Positions 37,845 to 49,654 of a stretch of 64,000 bases of DNA are shown here, in pieces. The stretch's first letter is position 1. Each line of letters begins with the position of its first letter. A program made the position numbers and the translations under genes. The stretch lies in the NCBI GenBank assembly GCA_000231825.2, contig JH720310.1:743583-807582 (forward strand). The letters run 5' to 3'. Under the pieces are notes generated by a model that was given only the letters and a program-made list of their open reading frames with translations, had not been told where the DNA came from and ran no database searches. Source of the DNA: Tetrahymena elliotti 4EA. Lineage: Eukaryota; Ciliophora; Oligohymenophorea; Hymenostomatida; Tetrahymenidae.

Positions 37845-39524
37845 ATGTAATAATTGCTTCCTAAAGATTTTATAGCTCCTGCTGACATTCGAAAAGCGAT
37901 AATCATCGAATTCGAAAACAAAAAAACAAATGTTATGATAAAAAAATATGGGAATGATCAATATTTCAATCTAAAAAATTTAACTCACATCAAAAGAATC
38001 AGAAAATCTGAAGAAAACCCTTAAAATGTTTAGTTTTTTCTGAGATTAAAAGATGTAATTACTTACTTACTTACTTACTAATCCCAATTCAAATTTAAAA
38101 AATAATTGATGCATTTATATTGCCAAGGATTTTAATGAAGAAGTCGAACATAACCTCCCTGAAGAAATAAAACCGTATGCCTTAAAAGAAGTAGATGTTG
38201 CTGTCAATGTACCAAAAACAAAAGTAAAATTTAAAAGAGATTCTGAATTAGTTTGTTCTCAAAATAAATAAAGAAATAAAAGTAATAATGCTTCTTTTAT
38301 TAACAAACCTTTTTGGATATTTTAAAGGAATAGTATTTACAATTTAATTAGTATTGGCCTATTACTTTCAAAGTCAATCAATATGAAATTGCTCAATTCA
38401 CAGAAATTGAATAACAAGAAATCAACTAGGTCATGAGATAATGTATTGATTAGGCTAAGCAAACACATGAAAAAAATAACAAATTTAATGCATGTGCAAT
38501 TTATGATCCTCATAAAAAAAAAATCCTTTAATTTGGAGTTGATGAAACTTGTGGAAAGTAAAACAGTATTAAACATTGTGTCATGAATGTGATGAATTTA
38601 TTTGGCTAGAACTATATTGTCACTGCTTAGCAAAAAGCAACTCTTGAAAAAGAAAAAATCAATGAAGATGGTAAGTTGTTTTCAAATAAAATAAAAGTAT
38701 TCTAATGAAATAAATTTTTATTTCCAAACTAAAGAAGTAAACGAAAATGCTGAAACAAAAGAATTACCATAAGAAAGTATGTTTTCTTTTAATTAAAATA
38801 TATTTTAACATACAATAAAAGAAAAAAAGGAAGATTTGAATAAAGCAGTTGATGTAGAAAATAAAATAGAAGAAGAAAAGAAAGATAAAATTAACAGCAA
38901 AAGAAAAAGTGAAGAAAGCATTGAAGACTCAATCTCATCATATTATTATTGCACTGGATTAGATGTTTTTATTGTTTAAGAGCCTTGTATCATGTGTTCT
39001 ATGGCTTTAAGTAATTTTAAATTAACAAAATTTCATTAAAAAATATAAATAGATTAAAATAAAAATCAACTACAAAAAATAGTATTTTTTCAGAAAAATA
39101 AATACCAATATTTCAATAACCACAATTTTTATGCCTAAATTTAATCTATACTTATAGATTTAATCTTAATTTGTTAAAGATAACACTATATTTTATCAAT
39201 GAATAAGCAAAAATTAATCAACTATCAATCCATTTAGATATTAGGATAGAATACAAAAGAGTTTCATAAGAAATATAGAATCTTAATATTTTAATAAAAT
39301 TATAAATAAATTGTTATAAATTAGTTCATTCTAGAGTCAGGAGAGTTTATTACTCTATGAAGAACCCTAAGCATGATTAGTTTGGTGGATTAAATGAGGA
39401 TCTTATGATCAATCATATGGAATCTCTTAATCATTCTTTTCTTGTTTTTCAAAATGTTGAATCAGGATATGCAAATACTGTTTTGGAAAACTGTAAACAG
39501 CAGAAGAATTAAATAAATAAATGA
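37845..39524 (+). CDS. ADAT3: tRNA-specific adenosine-34 deaminase, ADAT3/Tad3-type subunit
   Basis: With ADAT2/Tad2 this subunit converts A34 to inosine in tRNA anticodons. Six exons by eye: 37845-38054, 38128-38250, 38328-38670, 38735-38776, 38822-39010 and 39325-39524; joined they give 1107 nt, 368 residues, in frame. Family marks: QYWPITFKV; the deaminase zinc site as KHCVM (His codon 38574-38576) and EPCIMCSMAL (38980 onward); then MALIHSRVRRVYYSM and a C-terminal LNEDLMINHMESLNH like the LN..L.H ending of ADAT3. His is followed by Cys-Val, not Ala-Glu, so the proton-shuttle glutamate is missing, as expected for the non-catalytic partner. A Lys/Glu-rich insert of about 60 residues lies between the two zinc motifs and spans the small fourth exon. 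The fifth intron (314 nt) is unusually long. Confidence 0.9.
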
Positions 39525-39649
39525 ATGATTTATAAAATTTTTTTACTACTGACATCACCATTAAATTTAGTAGAAAGTATCTCTCTTCTAAAGAAGCAAT
39601 CAAGTAAGTAAGTAAGTAAATAATTAAGCAAACAAATAAATAAATTGGT

Positions 39650-40991
39650 TCAAAGCTTGAGATTTTTTAACTTTATTAATAATAAATATATATAAAACCT
39701 ATTTAAATAATCTTATAAATAATAATTTACTCCTTTACTTAAGGTAGATAAAGTGTGATGGAAAGTTTTATTGTTTTGTTGCTGTTCTTTCATATATTGA
39801 ATTTTTAAACTCTAGCATTTCTCATCTTGCTCAAAAAATTTAACTTTCTCAGATTCCTTTTTTAAGAATAAATTTATTACTTATTATTTAAATACACTTA
39901 TTCACTTAAATAATCATATTATTCCATAACATATTTTTATATCTATCTACAAGCCTTAAAAAGTTATTATAAATTGTTATTCAATTGAAGAGAATTAATA
40001 GCAATTTATTAAAAAAAAAATTTTCTTTAAATTAGATTAGTTCTTCCATACTTGAGAGTTGTTGTTGTAATTTTTAAATTTTTATTTGAAATTGTTTTAA
40101 AATTAATTAATTAATTAATTCCAAATAATAAATATTAGGTAAAACGAAAATAAATATTCTTATCTATATCTATTGAAAAGTCTTAAAAAAGTAATAGAAT
40201 TAAATATAATTAAAAATTCCATTTTTAAAAGAATTAAAAACAATTTAATAAAATAAATGAAGTTTACTTAAAGCATTTGCTATGTATTAAATTCTATCTC
40301 ATCTATCAATTCTTTTTCATGAGCAATCATAAGAATAATGTTAAAAAGCTTCATTAATTAGAGTTTTTTAACTAGTTCTAAATCTTCAGAGAGATATTCT
40401 TATTGCTTTTCCAAAAGAATATGAGTTGCCTCAAGTTCTTGATCTGATAAATCTTTACCATTAAAGGCAGCTAATTTAATTATAAACTCTCTTCCTTCTT
40501 CTATCTATAAAAGACTTATAGTCTTTTTCAACTCTAAATTTTCTGTTGGGATTTTGTAAATAACACCAAATATCCATACGAATATCTCATAAAGTGGATT
40601 CTCCTTATCAAAAGCTTCAATTGTATCTTTTAGTTAAAAAATTATTCATATTTTGTTCAATTTTTTATTTGTTTGTTGATACATATTTATTATGGTTGTA
40701 ATTATTTGCACGTTTCTATTCTTTTTTACACTCCCTCTTGCAGCAAAATTTTTTTCTGAGCAATTCTATATCTATTCAACTCATAGTTCCTTTTAGCTTC
40801 AGTTAAAGAGCATATAGCATCAGCATATTCAATTTTTTAAATATCAAACTAATGTGATAGCTAAGTATATTATTTATAATTGTTATTTGATTGATGTTCA
40901 TTCAAATTCATTTATTTACTTCAAACTAACTCTCTTTAAAATTTTCATAGATTTCATTTAAACTCTGCTTCAAATCTTAGATGCTTTCCAT
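39650..40991 (-). CDS. Small multi-exon helical/coiled-coil protein, function unknown
   Basis: ATG at 40991 (MESIQDLKQSLNEIYENFKE), TGA at 39652-39650. Exons: 40991-40929 (GTAAAT donor); about 40849-40740 (FDIQKIEYADAICSLTEAKR); about 40628-40270 (AFDKENPLYEIFVWIFGVIY, then ATHILLEKQQEYLSEDLELV and FNIILMIAHEKELIDEIEF); and about 39865-39650 (KKESEKVKFFEQDEKCQSL). The protein is mostly charged helix with one hydrophobic patch. No family recognised. It is convergent with ADAT3; the two 3' ends are only about 125 bp apart. Exon borders of the last exon are uncertain. Confidence 0.62.
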
Positions 40992-42704
40992 TTAGTATCT
41001 ATTTATCTTTCTTTTTTTTTTGTTTCAATTATTTCATTAAACTTAAATCTTAAATAGATTTTTTAATTTACATTTTTGTTGTGAATTCACTTTATTATTA
41101 TGTAGATTCCTACCTACTAATTTTCTATAAAAACGCAAACAATTAAAAAACTATAAAATTCAATTAATATATTTTCTACTGTTTAATTTCAAGTATTTCC
41201 ATACAATTTGCAGCTTAAAAATCTATCTGTTTATATTTCTAATTTCAAATTGACTATTTATTTTACATAAATAAATGATTCATATCACATATTAATTATT
41301 ATATTCTTTTTAAACAAATAAAATAATTTCAATTTTTTGATTTCTCAGATTGCAAAAAAATATTGTTGAGATTTAAATATTTCATTAAAAGATTAAAAGA
41401 AAATCTCTGGAGCTAATTGATTCTCAAAGAAAAGAAAATTATTCAGAAAACTGAAAAAGTTAGATAGACGTAAGGATATGAAAATCTAATTGTTAAAATA
41501 ATTTTGTATTCTTAACAAACTAAGATAAAAGGATTATTGAAAAATCTTATTAATTTAGTATTTCTCTCTTTCTCTTATTTTTAATACCTTTTTTTATACT
41601 CATAAGAAATATTTTTTTCATTTTCATCTATGATTACAAATTGCATTTTTGAGAAGAGTGCCATTAATTTTAAATAGAAAAAATATTTAAGTATCTTTCT
41701 TATTTAAATCAATGATATTCAAGAAACTAACAAAGCAAGACAGACATAAATAGCATGTGAACATCTGAATAAAAATTCTTTTTTATTCTCAGCAAATAAA
41801 ATGAAAGACTAATTTAAATAGCTAAACAATTTTAACACTTCTTAATATTGCTTTGTTAGTAACTTTTTTTGTTAGAGTAAAAATCTTTACAATTTAATAA
41901 ATAAAAATTATTAATAATCCCTAAAAGATTATATTAATTTCAATTAAAAAAGTAATAAAAGTATCTTTAAAATTAATAATATTTAATAAAAAAGACATAA
42001 ACAAATTTCATCTATTTTGACATAAAAATAAGTTTTATTCTCAACAAACAAGATTAAAGGCTGGTTTAAAAAGCTTAACAATTCAAATATTTCTTAATTC
42101 TAATTTGTTATCTCTTATCATCAGACTCAAATTTAATAAATTGATATTTATAAGCGATTTAAAAGAGTTTCATTAATTTGAAATAAAAAAAGTTAGAAAA
42201 TATCTTCAATATTTAATCAATAATATTCAATAAACTAAATAAGCAAAACACCAAAAGATGAAAAAATTATATTAATAATTTTTTATTCTCAACCAAAAAA
42301 CAAAAAAATATTAAATAATGATTAAAAAATCTTAACAATTGTATAATTTCGTGAATTTGCTTTGCTATTTAATTTTTAATAACCTTTGTTTCTTACAAAT
42401 AAAAATTGAATTGATATTTCTTTCATATGATATGATTAGAATTTAATAAATATAAAAAATTTTTACACCTTTCAAAAGAGTGTTTGTTATAAATAGAAAA
42501 AATATTAAAAGTATCTTCAATATGTAAAAGAAATAAAATATTTTTTATCTAAAAAAATAAATAAATAGAAAGAAATATATACTCTTAGTCATTTGTTTAA
42601 TATTAATATAAAGTAAAAATAATTTAGGCAACTTATTTCTTAATCTCAACGAGATCAAATTCTAGATTTTATTTGAGCTATTGAATATACAGTTTTAACT
42701 ACTT
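40992..42704. repeat. Spacer of diverged ~210-bp tandem units
   Basis: At least four units begin near 41450, 41690, 41955 and 42200. Each contains TATTCTCAxCAAACAA-like sequence, then ATTAAAxGxxxxxTTAAAAAxCTTAACAATT and TTTCxTxAATTTxCTTTG, and AAGTATCTTCAATATTTA. No coding frame stands out. Confidence 0.55.
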
Positions 42705-43178
42705 TCATTATTATACATCCATTCCTTCATCCTGTTTATTTATTTTGTTTTAAGTATATGTTAAACATGGGTATTTATTTAGAAATCTTACATATCTTTC
42801 TCCTTATCTTTAAGTGTCATCATAATCTTCAGGATCTTCCATTTCTTCTAATCAATTGATAAAAAATGAAGATAAATGTATATTTATTAAAATTACCATC
42901 ATCTTAGTAATTATCATCACGACAATCCATACCAAAATTGTAGTTTACATCATTGACATATATCTTTTATTTTAAATTTAACATAATCCATCTTTGTTAA
43001 ATGTAATTACTGCTTTTAGTTCTTCTTCATATGCTAATTCCTCTTGCTCTAACAAATCCTTTTTTATTTTTAAGCATATTAATTGATATTACTCTTGATT
43101 TACTAATTATACTTCATTATAAAGATCTACTGGCTATTACCAAGCTGAATTGGGAGGATTTGGAATAAATGCGGACAT
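42705..43178 (-). CDS. Small acidic protein of unknown function
   Basis: ATG at 43178 (MSAFIPNPPNSAWQQPVDLY), TGA at 42707-42705. Two introns by eye: a 47-nt one just after ELKA (GTAATT donor, AAAAG acceptor, near 43006-42960) and one near 42897-42850 (GTAATT to GATTAG). The joined product is about 120 residues: NPPNSAWQQPVDLYNEVQ, a Gln/Glu helix, VNDVNYNFGMDCRDDNYQDD, then EEMEDPEDYDD and a short Gln-containing end. No domain recognised. Confidence rests on consistent splicing and a clean ATG. Confidence 0.6.
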
Positions 43179-43700
43179 ACTTTATGAAATCTTAAACTTA
43201 ATTTTACAAAATTTTGCTGAATAAAAACTTAAATATTTAATTAGCTAACAATGAATTTATTGATTTATTTATTAAGAATGTTTGTTTTATCTGTTAATTT
43301 TCAATTATTTAAATATTTACTTAATTAATTAAATCATCAAAAAATCTTAATTGAAGACAGGATTTTTATTTCTTATCTTATTAATATTCATAAAGCTATT
43401 TTTATTATTTTATTATAATAAATAAAGGAGTGGTTAGCAAATTTAATATTCATTTTTGCAATTTAACAACAAAAATAAAATAGTAGATTAAGATCCTTCA
43501 AAAACTTACTACTATCTATCAAATTACTATCCTCTCCATCTAAAAAATTTTTTAAATAATAAAAATTAATTATGGTAATAATAAAAACAACAACTTCCTT
43601 TTTTTGCAATTATCATCCTCTTTAAACAACTATGTTTGACCTGAATTATGACTGACCTTTTTTTAAAGCACTATTTGAACTAATTTAATTTGCTATCTTA
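43179..43700. other. Intergenic spacer
   Basis: AT-rich, no coding frame or RNA recognised. Confidence 0.4.
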
Positions 43701-43771
43701 AAAATGCTTCCCCTGTTTTATTAAATTTTTTACAAGCCCTTTCTCCCAAGTGGTTCAACAGATGGGTGTTT

Positions 43772-44635
43772 ATGTTATTGTTTTTGTCTACACTCCTGAA
43801 ATTTAAAAAGATGAAAGAATACGTGTCTTTATCTATTTCTGAAGACAATAATAATTAATTAGATCCCTAAGCTCAAGAGAAATCTGATGATTTTATTTCA
43901 TTAGTCTAAGAAGACCCAAAAAAGAATTGGGAATAAGTTATTGAGAAAGATAACATTATGTCTATTTTTTTAAAAATTATTCTAGGAAATCCTTGCTAGC
44001 TAGTTCATACAGAGAATTTGATTAAAGATTTCAATGCTAATGAAATTTTTGTATAGATTTATAATGCTGATTAATGGAATAAAGTAACTAAAGGGTTCTC
44101 AGTTATTGATAAGATAAAGATTTGAACTCACCAATACCATTTCAAGCTAAAAAAATGATTAAAATAAAAGGTTATCCTAAATATATATAAATTTCTTTCA
44201 ATACATTTTGATAAAAAATCTTAATTTGTTTAAATATTTTTAAAATCAATACCTTATTGATCCTCTTAGAAGATTCTAAATATACAATACTGGATTTTAT
44301 ATAAAGGGAAAAAACCTTATTCAGTAAAATATCTAACACTCCAAATGAGGATTGTGTTTGGTAAAGATAAGCTAAAGTATTTTTAAACAAATCACGATAT
44401 TTAATCAAAACTGTTTTTCATATCCTTTATACATGTAATTTGATAATAAAATTATTCAAAGGTAAATTAAATTAAATTGTTCCTAAATTATAAAAAAGAA
44501 GAGGTAGTAGAAATTAAAAATCAAGTTGAAGATTTGGAAGAAGCTATAATTAATTCTTGGCTTTAAAATAATTTTCAGTATCAAATCAATAGTCAATTTT
44601 TACAATTTAGACGAAAATGTAATTTTAATTATTGA
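43772..44635 (+). CDS. Uncertain multi-exon gene, function unknown
   Basis: A clear coding-like block at about 43735-44130 reads MKEYVSLSISEDNNNQLDPQ, then SDDFISLVQEDPKKNWEQVI and LIKDFNANEIFVQIYNADQW before a TGA that is probably inside an intron. A second coding-like block at about 44490-44635 reads YKKEEVVEIKNQVEDLEEAI and INSWLQNNFQYQ, ending at TGA 44633-44635. The sequence between (44130-44480) could hold further exons on either strand; a minus-strand open frame there competes. The start chosen is the first ATG in frame with the first block; an upstream exon is possible. No family recognised. Confidence 0.4.
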
Positions 44636-45682
44636 TAGACATTTTATTTTTAAATATTGATATCCATTCATACAATTTCAGAAAAACACTAAAATAATTT
44701 TTTGTTAAATTTTATTGATGATAGTTTGTTATTTTTAAAATTCTAAAATTAAAACAAAAATAAATTTGTACTTTAAGAAATTTTTAATTTCATAATTTTA
44801 TTATTATGATTTACAAAATGCCAAATATCTAGGGGAATTTTCTGAGACCTACTTTTCTAAATATCCTTTATATCAGATTAACAGAAATTGAAATTGAATT
44901 TTTTCAATAAATTTATCTTAAAGTATGAATTCTTTATAATTTGGAAATTTGCTTATTTATCAAAGTACTTTTAATGAAAAAATAAAAAATTTATCAAGAT
45001 ATTAGTCTATTTATCAAATTTTTATTTCGTTTGTTTGTGAGCGCATCTTAATCGACCAAAGAATTTATAATTGATTTCTTAGTATTTTCTTTGATTTTTT
45101 TGGTTATTAAATTTTTTATAAAAAAAAAGGATTATTGCTGAGTTCGGTATTAAATAAATTGATTTATTGTATGAAATTGAAGTAATAAATAGGTTTATGT
45201 AATTAAAATAAATAAATTAATCTTTACATCATTCTACCATTCAATAATAATATTTGGCAAACAGGTGAATATGAAAATGTGTAAGTAAGAAATAATAACT
45301 TAGCTTAAAAACATTTCTTTTCATGAATTGGTAGAGCTGTTAATTAGAAGCTTATTCATTAAATATATATTTATATCTGTAATAGTTAGTAGATAATTTA
45401 AAAAGAGAAAATCATGCATTGGCTTACAATTTTATGTATGATTCAGCAGAATTAAATTTTGATCAAGTACAATAGAAAAAAATACATTTATGAAAATCAA
45501 ATGATTTTAAGGAAAGTTAAAGTTATAATATAGCCATAAAAATTATGAAAGGAAGTTAAAAAAATAAGGATAGTTTGTTATAGTTTACAAAAAATCTTTT
45601 TAGAGATGTTTTCTAGGAGAAAAAAATTTGATTAATTAATTAAAGAAATAAAAAGCTAAAAAATAAACAGATAAAGAGAATA
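44636..45682. other. Intergenic spacer
   Basis: About 1 kb of AT-rich sequence. An in-frame TGA near 45629 lies upstream of the next ATG and supports that start. Nothing else recognised. Confidence 0.45.
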
Positions 45683-46678
45683 ATGCAGGTTGTGCCTATT
45701 TTAAATCACTAAAATTCAAATTATGCTAATATTGAGAATTAAAATACTTTAGAATAGTCATCTAAACTTAATTCAGGTGATGTTATTAATTTCTAGACTT
45801 TCTAAGCCACTATGGTTAGTATGAATTTAATCAATCCTATATCTGAGAGTAAGAATGAGCTCAGCAGTAAAAGGGATATAAATAAATTTAGTCATTAAAG
45901 CAAAGGAAAATAGACCTAATAAAATAATAATGGACAAGAGATTTCTGGTTGTAGAGAGAGACTTAAGTCTGATGCTACTTCTCATTTGTGCTGGCTATGT
46001 AAGGAATTATAGAAACATGATGATCCTTTTGTATGCAATTGTAAATGCTCAGGAAGCAATTAAATTCATGCAGCGTGCTTAATGAAAATTGTAAATGATG
46101 AAATCTCAAAAAAATAAGCTAATACAAAGAAAAAAAGCAAGAAAGATTATGAATAAGATCATGGCTGCTCTATTTGTAAACATAAATTTAAATCCAAAAC
46201 CAAATATAAACTTTATTTAGATTTAAGAATAACATATAATAATATCTTGTTTATCATTTTTGGTTTAATATGCATAGGCTTTTCAGTAGGTTTAATAGTG
46301 ATAAGTAATAATGTGTTTCTAAGTAAGAACAATCAAACTGGAAATTTTAGTAATATTTATACAGGTTTGATTATTTTTCTTGGAGTTATTTGTATAATTG
46401 TTACTCTATCTTTCTTGGTCTTAGCTATTTATATGTTTTACAAGGCATTCTTCAAAATTAAACCTTATTAGCTAGAAATAGTTAGCGAAATTAAAGATCG
46501 TCTAATTATTTATTTATATGATGAAATCTAATAAACATTTAAATATGATATTCCAATTAATAATACCTAGTAAAATAAAGAATTAAAAACAAATCTACCA
46601 ACACTTCATACATAACAAAAAAGTCCTTAACATTAAAAAAGTAATGAACAACTTTCTATTGAAGAATAAAACTTATGA
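45683..46678 (+). CDS. RING-CH (MARCH-like) membrane E3 ubiquitin ligase, paralog 1
   Basis: Intronless, 331 residues, ATG 45683 (MQVVPILNHQNSNYANIENQ), TGA 46676-46678. The N-terminal hundred residues are polar. The C4HC3 RING variant starts at Cys103: CWLC, then VCNCKC, IHAACL and, after a Lys-rich loop, GCSICKHKF. Two hydrophobic helices follow: ILFIIFGLICIGFSVGLIVI (about 187-208) and LIIFLGVICIIVTLSFLVLA (about 228-250). The tail is polar and Gln-rich. RING-CH plus two helices is the MARCH arrangement; such ligases ubiquitinate membrane proteins. The loop before the last Cys pair is longer than usual. A close paralog lies 0.8 kb downstream on the same strand. Confidence 0.85.
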
Positions 46679-47468
46679 TAGATGATTCATATATTAAATT
46701 TTAATAAATAAATAAAAAATCTAATATGCTTTTATGGAAGAAGAAGTTGTTTCTCATCCAATTAATTTAAAACAACACTTAAAAAATAAATATTTAATTT
46801 TCAAAAAAATATTTCCCCCATATAATGTTTTGGTTTTTAAATTATTATGGGACTTAACAGAAATTTTATAGAGGGGGGACATATTTTTTGGAACAAGAAA
46901 TATATAATGATAAATATGATGACAATAATAAACTAGTTGAGTTACTTATATTTTCTTTTTAAAAATATTAGTCTTTAAAATTCTGATAATATACGATTAT
47001 TCATAAATAATAACTAATGGATATTAAATTTATTAATCATTTCATATGAAACTAAAAAAAATTAAAAATTTAATTTGTCATTATTATGTTCGTAGTCAAT
47101 TCTGAAGACAAAATACAGTATTTTCTATTGTTGTTATTAAATAAATCAATAACTTAGTAATACAAATTTAGATTATATTAAAAGCCTCCTATGTAGGTAG
47201 AATCAATAGATTGATTGGATTTATAATGTTTAATAATAATTGATGTTTTTTCAGCAAGTGAATTACTTGGTTTAAATAAATACGTTGCTTATTGAAAGAC
47301 TCCAAATATTTTAATAAGGGTCATTAATGACCTCAATTTAATAAAAAATTAAAAGTCTTTGTTTTTGTGTATTTTTTGGCTGTTTACTTCTTCAATTATT
47401 TTTTTTCAAACAAATAATCAAAGCTTATTTTAAGTAATATAAAGAATCTACTAAACACTAATAAAAAA
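46679..47468. other. Intergenic spacer between RING-CH paralogs
   Basis: AT-rich, with a short G-run (GAGGGGGGAC) near 46872. No gene seen. It should contain the terminator of paralog 1 and promoter of paralog 2. Confidence 0.45.
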
Positions 47469-48428
47469 ATGAAGGTAATACCACTCACAGTAAATAAATC
47501 TCCGCCTTAAATGTACGAATAGATAGAAATTTAATCATAAAATGTACCTTAGAATTAAGTAGGCTTTTAATAAAGTGAAATAGATTTAAACAATGTTGAT
47601 AATAGCTATAATATCAGAAATACATAAATGAATTAAATTGATGCATACAAAGAAGGATTATTCAAGCCTTAGTAATAAAAAGATAATAAAAATATACCTG
47701 ATTTACACAGAAATTTGTTAAGATAATAATCTGATGTAACTGCTATGGTATGCTGGCTTTGCAGTGATGTGTAAAAGCCGCAAGATCCTTTTGTATGTAA
47801 TTGTAATTGCACCGGGTCAAATCATATTCATGCTATGTGTTTAGCCAAACTAATTCAAGAGGAGATAAAAAATAAAAGATAGTCTGATATACAACAGGAA
47901 AGAAATAATAATAATCATGAACACAAGTGCTCTGTTTGCAAATACTAGTTTAAGTCAAAGATAGAAAACAAACGCAAACTAAAATTTTCTATTACCTATG
48001 GTAATATTTGGTTTATTATTTTTGGGTTGATTTGCTTGGCCTTTTCAATTGTTATTTTTGTTATTTCGCTCAAAGTTTTTGTTATAAACAATGAAAGCAA
48101 TGGTGCTTTTAAGGATATTTACATAGGATTTGTTATATTTCTGGGTGTTTTTTGTATCGTAGTTATCTTATCTTTTTTAATCTTGTCTATTTTCTTATTC
48201 TATAAAGCATTTATTTTGGTAGTTCCTTTTTATCTCAAGCTTATAAGTGATATAAAAGATAAAATCATTCTATATTAATATGATTTAGATTAATAGACTT
48301 ACTTTTATGTCTACCCTTCTTCAGGCAATAATGATAAAATTATGCCTCAAACCTAAATATCTCATCTAAGAAGTCCATAATTAATTCACTAAAAGTAAAA
48401 TAACTAAGTAGAGCTCTAATAAATCTGA
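47469..48428 (+). CDS. RING-CH (MARCH-like) membrane E3 ubiquitin ligase, paralog 2
   Basis: Intronless, 319 residues, ATG 47469 (MKVIPLTVNKSPPQMYEQIE), TGA 48426-48428. Same order as its neighbour: polar N-terminus; CWLC, VCNCNC, IHAMCL and KCSVCKYQF; then helices WFIIFGLICLAFSIVIFVIS and IGFVIFLGVFCIVVILSFLI; then a short polar tail. The finger and helices align throughout with paralog 1 (for example QDPFVCNCNCTGSNHIHA versus DDPFVCNCKCSGSNQIHA), whereas the N-terminal region and tail are diverged. A tandem duplication is the simplest explanation. Confidence 0.85.
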
Positions 48429-49654
48429 AATAAATTAATAATTGCAATAATCACATCCTAATATTAAATTCTTAACCTTATTATTATTAAACAAAAATTT
48501 ATTGTAAAAACTTAATTATTATTTATATCTTAATCTAATGAATAAATGAATGAATAATACCATTAATTACTTTTTTTTACATTTCAAAACATTTATTTAT
48601 GATTCGTAAATTTATCTTTAATTGCTTTTATTTTACATTTTTTAGGTTGAATATCTTCATGCTTATTTTCATTCTTTTTTAATTTAATTTTATTGGTATT
48701 AATTAAAACATTAATTGATCATGCCCCCCCCCCCCCACCCATCTTCCTACCCCCTATTTCAATACCACTATCAATAATATTTAATTTTTAAAATGAAAGA
48801 ACCATTTTTTTATCTCTCAAAACATATTCTTGGTTCAACAAGTTTACCTAAAGGAAAGTTATTTATTAAAATATCTATCCTTTTTTGATTTAATTTTTTT
48901 ATTTTAAAATTAAAATTTTTGTGAATCTCCATCACTGATTATATAATATTATTAAGTATTTTGCATATCATCTAATTATTTAATCTAACTCTATACTTTT
49001 CTTGACACACAATATTAATTAGTATATTTAATAATATAAAATAAAATTCATTTATTTAAATATACATTAAAAGAATATCCATATTTCATATTTGCATAAA
49101 CAGTATACCTTCAATTCTGTAATTTATATTGGAATTAAAAAATTTAATAAATAAATAACACCTTAAAATAAATCAGCCTAAATAAATCAAACATCTTAAT
49201 TGAAGTTTTAATAAAGTTGTTTTAATTTACAAAACAATAATAAAATATTAATTTTTTTATTTCTTAATTCATTTTTTCCAATAAAAAAATTAATTAATTT
49301 AATTTTCATTTAAAATATTTTTTATTTTTTCTTTATTCATTTTTTCCAATAAAAAATAAATTTATTTATTTAATTTTCATTTACTTTTCTTTTGTACTTA
49401 GAAGTAAAAAAAATTTTTCCTTTCATTGATTTTTTAAAAGCAAATATTTGAATCTTAAATATCTAAGACTAATCCAATAAAAAATATTAAACATAAATTA
49501 CTAATGAGTTATCTTTAGATATACAATAAATTTGAGATATTTTGAGAACTATTGATCAAAAATAAGTAGATACATTTATTTTTTTGTAAAATATTTTTAG
49601 AGAAATACAGTTTTAAAATATAAATAGTAAATTTTCGCTCATATTTCAAATTAT
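48429..49654. other. Intergenic spacer with a poly(C) run
   Basis: Contains 13 consecutive C at 48724-48736 followed by ACCC, a sharp contrast to the surrounding AT-rich DNA. Two short copies of a TTTTTTCCAATAAAAAA-like segment lie near 49272 and 49343. Convergent 3' ends of the RING-CH and lyase genes. No gene seen. Confidence 0.5.

Noticed and set aside
44172..44408. Minus-strand frame LIKYRDLFKNTLAYLYQTQ
   Set aside because: Lacks an ATG in frame under close reading and overlaps the uncertain plus-strand gene; strand cannot be decided without transcripts.
43772..44635. Assignment to a named family
   Set aside because: The two coding-like blocks are not enough to place it; naming a function would be guesswork.
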